Of a stretch of DNA of 9,863 bases, positions 1 through 5,875 are shown in pieces. The notes under the pieces were generated by a model. That model saw only the letters and a list, made by a program, of their open reading frames with translations. It made no database searches and was not told the origin of the DNA. This DNA comes from Candidatus Aciduliprofundum sp. (GTDB lineage: Archaea > Thermoplasmatota > Thermoplasmata > Thermoplasmatales > Aciduliprofundaceae): contig WAKY01000059.1 of NCBI GenBank assembly GCA_015523135.1, positions 1 to 9,863 on the forward strand, in the 5' to 3' direction. Position 1 is the first letter of the stretch; every line of letters begins with the position of its first letter. The position numbers and the translations under genes are program-made.

Positions 1-390
1 GATGAGATTAAAAAAAGGGAGAAAGGGTATGGAGGTTTGCTCAATGAAGAGGCAATAGCGTACATGATTGTTGATGAGCTTGGTAGAAATCTAGGAAATA
101 AAATGAAAATTGCAGATTTGTACGATGGAATAAATGCCACAATAGAGGCAAAGGTTAAGAGAATAGGACCTGTAGAGACAAGGAAAAATGGAGAGTTAAG
201 GGTTATGAGGGTTGATATTTATGATGATACTGGCTCTTGTCAGCTTGTACTCTGGAACGAGGAAATTGATAAAATAGGTATGCAATTAAAGCCCGAGATG
301 AAAATAAAGATAATAAATGGATATGTGAGGGAGAATATATATGGCTTGCAGGTATCTCTTGGGAAATGGGGAATAATAGTATTTCAGTGA
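1..390 (+). CDS. RPA/SSB-like OB-fold nucleic-acid-binding protein (5' end cut by window)
   Basis: The frame is open from base 1, so the gene starts outside the window and about 129 C-terminal residues are visible. The first stretch (DEIKKREKGYGGLLNEEA, then AYMIVDELG) resembles the short helical segment that precedes the first OB fold of archaeal replication protein A relatives, where a 'GGL-[IL]-x-E-E-[AG]' pattern is common. A single OB fold follows, from about KIADLYDG to the C-terminus, with the typical strands INATIEAKVKRIG, LRVMRVDIYDDTGSCQLVLWNEE and IKIINGYVRENIYGLQVSLGKWG. Proteins of this type bind single-stranded DNA in replication and repair. A TTG at 37 could serve as a start but would discard the conserved upstream helix, so I treat it as internal. 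Other OB folds may lie upstream. The molecular role is well supported; the exact paralogue is unknown. Confidence 0.8.
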   Translation, partial: DEIKKREKGYGGLLNEEAIAYMIVDELGRNLGNKMKIADLYDGINATIEAKVKRIGPVETRKNGELRVMRVDIYDDTGSCQLVLWNEEIDKIGMQLKPEMKIKIINGYVRENIYGLQVSLGKWGIIVFQ

Positions 391-439
391 TTTAATAATT
401 GTAGTAAATGTAATATGTGTATAAAATAAAGTGATTTAG
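391..439 (+). promoter_or_regulatory. Putative taw3 promoter region
   Basis: This AT-rich 49-base gap holds two TATA-like stretches: TTTAATAA at 391-398 and an overlapping TAATATG / GTATAAAATA region at about 411-427. The bases just before the taw3 start (GTGATTTAG) contain no convincing Shine-Dalgarno, so a promoter close to the start with a very short leader is plausible. Readthrough from the OB-fold gene is the alternative. Which TATA is used cannot be decided by eye. Confidence 0.3.
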
Positions 440-1015
440 ATGATGAATAAAAAGGAGGCCTTGGAAAAATACGAAAGGGCAAAGAGGAATGGTGAGGTGG
501 ATAATGATATAATTCCTTTACTAGAAAAAATAAATTCTTTGCATAATTTTTACACAACCAGCAGCTGCTCAGGTAGAATTGTGCTATTAAATATTCCGGA
601 AGTTGGGGACAAAAAAGATGCAAAATTCCTTTGCAAATGGCATAGGGAGGTAGATAAAAAAGAGCTTCTGGATTGCTTGAAGAAATACAAAGAGAATTAC
701 TTGTTTTTCATTATGCAATCACCTATAATCCACATAGTAGCATCTAATTTAGAGTGGGCAGATGAAATGATGAAAATAGCTCTAAGCTGCGGGTTCAAGT
801 ATACATCAATAAAGAAGGTTGAGGATAAAAAAATTCTTGTAGAGGTGCTTAGCACTGAGAATTTGCATATCCCTATAGCAAGAGATGGAAAAATTATGGT
901 AGATGAGGAACAATTAACATTCTTTTTAGAAATGGCAAACAAATTGCTTGTTAGAGCAAAGAGCAAATTAAAATGCTTAGAAGAGAAAATTAGCTACCTT
1001 CTCTATGCTTCTTGA
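440..1015 (+). CDS. taw3: tRNA wybutosine-synthesizing protein 3 (Taw3/TYW3 family)
   Basis: This is a SAM-dependent methyltransferase family that N4-methylates the tricyclic wyosine base at position 37 of tRNA-Phe, following Taw1 and Taw2. The 191 residues are close to the full length expected for the archaeal single-domain enzyme. Visible family marks are SSCSGR at 41-46, KWHRE at 66-70 (KWH is the usual core), a P-x-x-H segment at about 95-98, the 'ALSCGFKYTSI' strand-turn at about 114-124, and the C-terminal pattern 'E-x-L-x-IP...G...V...L..FLEMAN' ending near residue 167. Translation begins at one of two adjacent ATGs (440 or 443), and I keep the first. There is no strong Shine-Dalgarno. 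The 3' end overlaps the convergent rps17e by 26 bp. Function rests on family assignment; the other wyosine genes are not in this window. Confidence 0.9.
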   Translation: MMNKKEALEKYERAKRNGEVDNDIIPLLEKINSLHNFYTTSSCSGRIVLLNIPEVGDKKDAKFLCKWHREVDKKELLDCLKKYKENYLFFIMQSPIIHIVASNLEWADEMMKIALSCGFKYTSIKKVEDKKILVEVLSTENLHIPIARDGKIMVDEEQLTFFLEMANKLLVRAKSKLKCLEEKISYLLYAS

Positions 1016-1193
1016 TTCTCCAGTATCTGGTAACATATCCTGCTAGCATATTTCTCAATCTCTTTGTCTGCACATCTGTTAGTTTTGATACCATAACCTT
1101 GTTGTTTTCAAAATCTCCATTAAATTTATCTGGGTAAGTATCTACAAGCGTTCTTGCGACTCTTTTTATGTTTGAAGGCCTTATTGATCCCAT
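990..1193 (-). CDS. rps17e: 30S ribosomal protein S17e
   Basis: This small basic protein of 67 residues belongs to the archaeal/eukaryotic small-subunit family S17e. The whole protein fits it: MGSIRP, IKRVARTLVDTYPDKF, DFENNK, KLTDVQTKRLRNMLAGYVTRYW and a basic tail. The start at 1193 is fixed by the conserved MG-x-IR N-terminus. There is no Shine-Dalgarno upstream (only CGGCAAGT before ATG), but a strong TATA box lies about 25 nt upstream, so the mRNA is probably leaderless. The gene lies 37 bp downstream of priS on the same strand. Its last 26 bp overlap the end of taw3 on the opposite strand. Confidence 0.96.
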   Translation of the reverse strand: MGSIRPSNIKRVARTLVDTYPDKFNGDFENNKVMVSKLTDVQTKRLRNMLAGYVTRYWRIKKHREGS

Positions 1194-1212
1194 ACTTGCC
1201 GCAAATGGAAGC

Positions 1213-1230
1213 TTAAATATATACTTTTCC
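1213..1230 (-). promoter_or_regulatory. BRE/TATA promoter of rps17e (leaderless type)
   Basis: Read on the minus strand, the gap between priS and rps17e contains GGAAAAG (1224-1230, BRE-like) directly followed by TATATATTTAA (1213-1223). The TATA centre is about 25 nt from the A of the rps17e ATG at 1193, which puts the predicted transcription start at or next to the start codon. This agrees with the absence of a Shine-Dalgarno. It would give rps17e its own transcript even though priS precedes it. Confidence 0.6.
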
Positions 1231-2514
1231 CTAACATCTTGCTATAAAATCTCCTAATCCCCTTGCAATTGCAAAAACTGCAACATAATCTGGTACACAC
1301 TCTTCCCCTTGTAACTCATATCTCTCACCATTCAGTTCTATTTTTATTTCATTTTTTATTTTTATTTTTGTATTCTCTTTTTCAAATATTTCTGGTATGG
1401 CATCCTTTAAAGGATTAAAATCTTTAAACTCTTTTAAGGTTAAAGGCTTAACAAGGAAACCTGTTTTTCCATGTAATGAACCTATTAATCTTATTAACCT
1501 GTGTATATCAGTTGTCACAGGTTCATCTACTTCACCTCTTATTCTTATTTTATTCTTTATGTATAACAAAAATAGGTCTCTAATAGAATCATTTTTAAAA
1601 ATTTGGAGTTTTTGTGACTCTTTACCCTCGGCAAGATGTTCCAGTTTTGTAGTGTATTTCTTATTTTCTGATAACAATTCCTTTGTAAGCTTCTTTGATA
1701 ACTTTTTATCTTTTAAAATTTCGTTTATTTCTTCTATCATTGCATTTTCTCCAGATGAGTTGTATATTTCAAGAAGGTGCTTTGATTCTATTATAATCCC
1801 ACTATGTACCTTACTGTACCATCCTCCATAATTAAGTGGGTAAAGATAATAGATTTTCCTTATTTTTTTTCTCCCTGTTTTGAGTTCCTCAATTCTTAAA
1901 AATTTGTAGATGTCAACTCCCTCACCTGTTATATAATTCACTATTTCTCTTCTATCATCACTATCAAGTTCCCAAACATCTGGATTTCTTACATATATAT
2001 GGTATCCTCTACCTCCAGAAAACGCAATAAACAAATCTTTTTCCTTAAATCCCATATCACCCATTAGGAAATCAAATATCAACTTCTCTGCTTCTTTTTT
2101 TACTATTTTTAACATTTCCTCATAACTTTTTCCCTCTGTTTCAGGTACATGATCAGCGTCAAGGTCAAATATCAAATCTGCTCCCAACCATCCTTTTTCT
2201 TCCATATCTTGTGCCTCTGGCTCTTTGTAATAAGCGGTGGAATAATAAGCATGCTTTGGGACATTCTCTACCAAAAATTTCTTTATCTCAGAGCTTCTCT
2301 TAAATCCTTTGTGTCTTAGCACGAATTTTTTATCAAAAAACATAAAGCCATACTCTCTATTGGTAAATCTTGGGGGCAGAATAATATCATTCTTCAAATA
2401 GTATTCCCGAAATTTAGATTTGAGAAATGCTGTGTTTGCATCCACATAATTGTTATTTATCTCCCATATTAAATTGTTTCTCATAAAACTTATTTTAGAA
2501 AATTTAAAAAACAT
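1231..2514 (-). CDS. priS: DNA primase small (catalytic) subunit PriS
   Basis: This is the catalytic subunit of the archaeal/eukaryotic-type primase. With PriL it makes primers for DNA replication, and archaeal PriS can also extend DNA. The 427 residues are somewhat longer than many archaeal homologues. Visible motifs: 'REYGFMFFD' at 53-61, the metal-binding 'FDLDADH' at 116-122 (catalytic D117 and D119), 'SGGRGYH' at 166-172 for nucleotide binding, and 'DEPVTTDIHRLIRLIGSLHGKTG' around 330-352 with the third acidic residue and the conserved S-L-H-G-K. The Ile in 'RLIGSLHG' sits where I expect Pro. The start at 2514 is chosen because GGTGAT (2522-2527) lies 7 nt upstream; the internal ATG at 2484 has no ribosome site. 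The region around residues 375-395 is very rich in Lys, Ile and Glu and coded by AT-rich codons. The gene is divergent from the importer operon, with 19 bp between start codons. PriL is not in the window. Confidence 0.95.
   Translation of the reverse strand: MFFKFSKISFMRNNLIWEINNNYVDANTAFLKSKFREYYLKNDIILPPRFTNREYGFMFFDKKFVLRHKGFKRSSEIKKFLVENVPKHAYYSTAYYKEPEAQDMEEKGWLGADLIFDLDADHVPETEGKSYEEMLKIVKKEAEKLIFDFLMGDMGFKEKDLFIAFSGGRGYHIYVRNPDVWELDSDDRREIVNYITGEGVDIYKFLRIEELKTGRKKIRKIYYLYPLNYGGWYSKVHSGIIIESKHLLEIYNSSGENAMIEEINEILKDKKLSKKLTKELLSENKKYTTKLEHLAEGKESQKLQIFKNDSIRDLFLLYIKNKIRIRGEVDEPVTTDIHRLIRLIGSLHGKTGFLVKPLTLKEFKDFNPLKDAIPEIFEKENTKIKIKNEIKIELNGERYELQGEECVPDYVAVFAIARGLGDFIARC
2501..2508 (+). 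promoter_or_regulatory. Putative TATA box of the ECF importer operon (inside priS 5' end)
   Basis: AATTTAAA, with a purine-rich A tract on both sides, lies about 29 nt before the operon's first ATG at 2534. That places a start of transcription near 2530, giving a leaderless or almost leaderless mRNA, in keeping with the lack of a Shine-Dalgarno before 2534. The element lies within the first codons of priS. This is inferred from spacing and composition only. Confidence 0.35.
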
Positions 2515-2521
2515 TTAACTC

Positions 2522-2527
2522 ATCACC
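2522..2527 (-). promoter_or_regulatory. Shine-Dalgarno of priS
   Basis: GGTGAT on the minus strand, 7 nt before the ATG at 2514, matches the 16S rRNA anti-Shine-Dalgarno and decides the priS start over the downstream ATG at 2484. It occupies much of the 19-bp gap to the divergent gene. Confidence 0.6.
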
Positions 2528-2533
2528 TTAAGT

Positions 2534-3418
2534 ATGCAGAGGGAGCTCAAAGGAGGGATTATTGCGCTCATAGCCATTATATTAATAGCCTTAATTCTTC
2601 TATATCCCCAAATTACTCAGAATCAAACTCCTCAAGCTCCTAAAAATACTACAAAGATAATAATTTCCCTGTATTTTGGAGAGAAGGTGATTAAAGAGAA
2701 AAATGTGGAGCCGGGACGCACTGTTATTGATACCCTTGAGAAAATTGCAAATGTATCCACAGCATACAATGGAAAATTTGTCACAGGAATAAATGGCATA
2801 CATCAAAATAGCACATTTTTCTGGTTTTACTATGTGAATGGTATCCTAGCCAATGTTGGAGCCTCATTATATAAAATACATCCGGGAGATGTGATAAGAT
2901 GGGATTTTCATAGGTGGAATTCTAACTCAATAAAATATGCAGAAATAGCCGATTTTCCTGGGCCGTTCTGGCATGGTTATAATGGAAGAGTTTACAATAC
3001 AACAATAGTGTATCAAGATGGTTATTTGAAGTATGCAAAAGAGCTAAGCTCATATTTTGAAAAATTTGGGATAAATTCTACTCTCGAGGGGAGTATAACA
3101 AAGGAAGAGTTGCAGCACAATAATGTGATTATAATTGGATATAATGCTTCAATATGCAATTATTTGAATAGTATACATACAAAGCTTGGGTGGGATTACT
3201 ATGTGAAAAATGGATATATTTTGGCAAGGGGAAATGCTTATCATGGATCTTTTATCCAAATTTCTCAATCGCCTTACAATCCCAAGGGCTTGAATTCCTG
3301 TGAGAATGTTGTTATGTGGATTTATGGAACAAATGAAAATTATGTGAAAGAGAGTATAGAGAATTTGATAAGTGGAAGCATCACTTCATTTTGGTATTTT
3401 AATGGTGAGATAACATGA
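2534..3418 (+). CDS. Membrane-anchored extracytoplasmic protein with DUF4430 (transcobalamin C-terminal-like) domain; ECF transporter accessory protein
   Basis: This is the first gene of the importer operon. Residues 8-24 form one hydrophobic helix after a short basic start, with no lipobox Cys, so the protein is probably held by an N-terminal anchor with the rest outside. Residues about 41-127 match the DUF4430 family, which resembles the C-terminal domain of transcobalamin and intrinsic factor: a repeated beta pattern, 'EPGRTVIDTLEK', 'TGINGI', 'FFWFYYVNG' at about 95-103 and 'HPGDVIRWDFH' near 116-126. Such proteins accompany predicted cobalamin ECF transporters, where they may capture substrate. 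The remaining ~165 residues (about 130-294) are not a family I recognise; they include 'NVIIIGYNAS', 'SQSPYNP' and 'VVMWIYGTNENYVKESIENLI', loosely like Rossmann-type segments of archaeal S-layer proteins. Six N-x-S/T sequons (N38, N73, N92, N155, N181, N204) fit an exported glycoprotein. The stop overlaps the ecfT start (ATGA). Confidence 0.75.
   Translation: MQRELKGGIIALIAIILIALILLYPQITQNQTPQAPKNTTKIIISLYFGEKVIKEKNVEPGRTVIDTLEKIANVSTAYNGKFVTGINGIHQNSTFFWFYYVNGILANVGASLYKIHPGDVIRWDFHRWNSNSIKYAEIADFPGPFWHGYNGRVYNTTIVYQDGYLKYAKELSSYFEKFGINSTLEGSITKEELQHNNVIIIGYNASICNYLNSIHTKLGWDYYVKNGYILARGNAYHGSFIQISQSPYNPKGLNSCENVVMWIYGTNENYVKESIENLISGSITSFWYFNGEIT
2576..2587 (-). promoter_or_regulatory. Putative TATA box of priS (inside the divergent gene)
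   Basis: On the minus strand TATTAATATAAT lies about 65 nt upstream of the priS ATG. A start of transcription about 26 nt further on, near 2556, would give a leader of roughly 40 nt that includes the GGTGAT ribosome site. The stretch also codes for the membrane anchor of the divergent protein, whose Ile/Leu codons are naturally AT-rich, so the match is weak. Confidence 0.25.
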
Positions 3419-4323
3419 TAATTTTGCTCCTTTTTCTTCTCTCCTTAATTCTATCTTTTCTCGTTGATAGAGTTCAAATAAGGGAAATTAAGATTAACAC
3501 TTTTGTCGTGTTTGTGTGGTTAATTCTCATTACATATCTCACTTTAATATTCTCCTCTCCATACATTCTCTTCTCCATATTTCTCTCAGTACTAGTATTA
3601 AAAATGCTTATGCGCTCTAATTTATGGCATACTCTTATGAAATACACTCTTTATTTCTCCATATTCATTTTAATTTTTAACATACTCCTAGGCACAAATG
3701 GAGAAACTGTGCTTGTGGAATGGTATTTCATAAAAATTACATACGAGTCAATTGTTTTCTCATCTTCAATGATTCTTCGCCTTATCATAATAATGGGGAC
3801 TTTTGCAATATTCAATAGCAATGTGGGGATGGAAGATTTGATAAATATAATGGAGAAGTTCAAGATTCCTCACAAAGCGATAATGACCTTATCTATCTCT
3901 CTTAGATTTTTTCCCATAATGCTTGAGGAGGCGAAAGATTCTCTAAATGCCCTTAAGTTAAAGGGCTTGCCAATTTCTTCGGGAAGTTTAAAGGAGAGAA
4001 TAAGCACGAGATATCCAGCCATGGCTGCCATGCTCAACATGTCAATGGAAAGAGCAATACAAATCGGAGAGGCCTTGGAGACAAAAGGTTATCCATCCAA
4101 TTCGCGCAAAGCTTGGAAGAGCATAGAATTAAATGGATTGCAGAAATTGTCTATTATAATCCTCATTGTTGCAGCTATAATTGGCACAATTTACATAATT
4201 TTTTACGGAAATTTTGCATTTTACCCTAAGGTGGATGAGGCAAATTATAGTATTATTATGTGCATCTTAATGTTCTTATTGCCCATTTCTATGCTCTTAG
4301 GGAGGGTGAGTATCTATGATTGA
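3415..4323 (+). CDS. ecfT: ECF transporter transmembrane component EcfT (CbiQ/CbrV family)
   Basis: EcfT couples the ATPases to the substrate-binding S component in the membrane. The 302 residues show several strongly hydrophobic segments in the N-terminal ~135 residues, a cytoplasmic helical region at about 138-235 and two further hydrophobic segments at the C-terminus (about 245-265 and 279-296). The cytoplasmic region is typical of the family: 'GMEDLINIMEKFKIPHKAIMTLSISLRFFPIMLEEA' followed by two coupling motifs. These motifs usually read A-R-G or S-R-G. Here motif I is ALKLKGLP (K183-G184) and motif II is LETKGYP (K224-G225), so Lys replaces Arg in both. GGTGA at 3404-3408, 6 nt before the ATG, supports the start. 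The start overlaps the previous stop by 4 bp and the end overlaps the ATPase gene by 8 bp. The identity is clear; the substrate is not set by this subunit. Confidence 0.9.
   Translation: MIILLLFLLSLILSFLVDRVQIREIKINTFVVFVWLILITYLTLIFSSPYILFSIFLSVLVLKMLMRSNLWHTLMKYTLYFSIFILIFNILLGTNGETVLVEWYFIKITYESIVFSSSMILRLIIIMGTFAIFNSNVGMEDLINIMEKFKIPHKAIMTLSISLRFFPIMLEEAKDSLNALKLKGLPISSGSLKERISTRYPAMAAMLNMSMERAIQIGEALETKGYPSNSRKAWKSIELNGLQKLSIIILIVAAIIGTIYIIFYGNFAFYPKVDEANYSIIMCILMFLLPISMLLGRVSIYD
4302..4310 (+). promoter_or_regulatory. Shine-Dalgarno of the double-ATPase gene
   Basis: GAGGGTGAG lies 5 nt before the ATG at 4316, inside the end of ecfT. It supports that start and translation of the ATPase coupled to ecfT. 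Confidence 0.6.
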
Positions 4324-5875
4324 GTTCAAGGACTTTTCATTCAAATACGCTTTATCCAAAGAATGGAACTTGGAAAAAGTAAATTTGAAAATTGAGAAGG
4401 GAGAGTTCGTTTTAGTTGTAGGGCCATCTAGCTCTGGCAAGACAACATTTTTGAGGGCCATAAACGGGCTTGTTCCTCATTTTTACAATGGGGAGTATGA
4501 AGGGAAAGTGAAGGTGAATGGGAAAGTAATAAAAGATACTACTCCAAGGGAGATTGCCAAGAATGTATCATCAATATTTCAAGACCCTGAAAATCAGATT
4601 GTGATGGAAACTGTTGAGAGAGAAATTGCATTTCCCTTGGAGAATATGGGATTATCAAAAGATGAAATATCAAAGAGGGTAGAGGAAGCTTTGGATTTGA
4701 TCAATATTGCAAATCTTAGAAAGAGGAAAATTGAAGAGCTATCTGGAGGGGAGAAACAAAAGGTTGCCATAGCTACTGCCATAGCTACCTACCCGGATTT
4801 TTTACTCCTTGACGAGCCCACAAGCCAATTATCTCCAAATTCTGCCGAGGATATTTTAAGCTTATTAGAGAGGTTAAATGATGATTTTGGAATAGGTATT
4901 ATCCTTGTGGAGCACCGCTTGGAGAGAACTATGTACAGGGCAGATAGAATTGTAGTATTCTCCCATGGAAAAATTATTGGGGATGGAGAGCCAAGAATAG
5001 TTGCATCTAAAATTGATTTTGATGCCCTAGGCATAGGATATCCCCAAGTTTCTAGATTGGCTATTCTATTTAAAAAGAATTTTTTGCCCCTCACCGTAAA
5101 AGAAGGAAGGAGAATATTGGCAGATGATTTGAAGAGATTGAGATATGGGGGCGAGAAAAAAGAATATGGGAGAAAAATATTGGAGGTAGCAAATTTAAGA
5201 TTCTCCTACGATAAAAATGCAGTTTTGAAAGGATTAAATTTGAATCTTTACGAAAATGAAATATTGGGATTAATTGGTAGAAATGGAGTTGGAAAGACCA
5301 CTCTTGCAAAGCTCTTAGTAAGGCTCTTAAAGCCATACAAGGGAAAAATAAATAGGGTTGGAAAGATAAGCATGGTATTCCAAAATCCCAATTTACATTT
5401 ATTTGGTGATACTATCTATGAGGATGTATCTACAGGAGTTAAAGACGAGGAAAAGGTTGAGCAAATAATGAAGAAGCTCGGAATTTGGGAGCTGAAGGAT
5501 AAAAATTCCAGAGATTTATCAGGAGGGGAGAGAATGTTAGCTGCCATTGCTTCCATAGCTGTTTTAGAGCCAAAAATATTGATATTGGACGAGCCAACTC
5601 GGGGCTTGTCATATTCTCACAAGCTCAACTTATCAAAATTCCTAAAGGATTACGCGATTTCAAGGGGAATTATACTCATTAGCCATGACATGGAGATGAT
5701 AGCGAGAACCGCAGACAGAGTGGCAATAATGGCGGAGGGAAAGATTATAGTTGAGGGAGAAAAAAGAAAGGTTATGCCAAATTCTCTAAATTATACAACG
5801 CAATTAAATAAGCTCTTGTCTCAGTATGGAGATAGGAGAATACTTGTGGAAGAGGATATTGAGGGATTGAGATGA
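4316..5875 (+). CDS. ecfA: ECF transporter ATPase, two ABC domains fused in one chain (EcfA-EcfA', CbrU-like)
   Basis: This protein supplies the ATP hydrolysis for the ECF importer on the cytoplasmic side. The usual ECF pair EcfA and EcfA' is here one 519-residue chain. Half 1 has Walker A GPSSSGKTT (36-44), Q-loop Q89 in IFQDPENQ, signature LSGGE (142-146), Walker B LLLDEP (163-168) and switch H200. Half 2 has Walker A GRNGVGKTT (321-329), Q356 in VFQNPN, signature LSGGE (401-405), Walker B ILILDEP (421-427) and switch H457. All catalytic residues are therefore present in both halves and both sites should be active. The D-loop Asp (usually S-A-L-D) is Ser in both halves, SQLSP (170-174) and RGLSY (429-433). 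Residues about 230-285 form the linker. The start is supported by a Shine-Dalgarno 5 nt upstream. The gene overlaps ecfT by 8 bp and the S-component gene by 4 bp (ATGA). Confidence 0.93.
   Translation: MIEFKDFSFKYALSKEWNLEKVNLKIEKGEFVLVVGPSSSGKTTFLRAINGLVPHFYNGEYEGKVKVNGKVIKDTTPREIAKNVSSIFQDPENQIVMETVEREIAFPLENMGLSKDEISKRVEEALDLINIANLRKRKIEELSGGEKQKVAIATAIATYPDFLLLDEPTSQLSPNSAEDILSLLERLNDDFGIGIILVEHRLERTMYRADRIVVFSHGKIIGDGEPRIVASKIDFDALGIGYPQVSRLAILFKKNFLPLTVKEGRRILADDLKRLRYGGEKKEYGRKILEVANLRFSYDKNAVLKGLNLNLYENEILGLIGRNGVGKTTLAKLLVRLLKPYKGKINRVGKISMVFQNPNLHLFGDTIYEDVSTGVKDEEKVEQIMKKLGIWELKDKNSRDLSGGERMLAAIASIAVLEPKILILDEPTRGLSYSHKLNLSKFLKDYAISRGIILISHDMEMIARTADRVAIMAEGKIIVEGEKRKVMPNSLNYTTQLNKLLSQYGDRRILVEEDIEGLR

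Noticed and set aside
37..390. Complete 117-residue OB-fold gene starting at TTG 37
   Set aside because: The frame is open to base 1 and the residues before 37 continue a helix typical of archaeal RPA-like proteins, so the gene is cut by the window edge.
1397..1831. 144-codon open frame on the plus strand inside priS
   Set aside because: It is antisense to a well-supported gene, has a low-complexity Ser/Phe-rich translation and matches no family; it is a shadow of AT-rich Lys/Glu codons.
2515..2533. Cobalamin riboswitch before the importer operon
   Set aside because: There are only 19 bp to the divergent priS start and the transcript is probably leaderless, so a riboswitch of the known size cannot fit.
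3949..3966. GCCCTT / AAGGGC hairpin in ecfT as a possible attenuator
   Set aside because: Only 6 bp, in the middle of the gene, and explained by the conserved coupling-motif codons.
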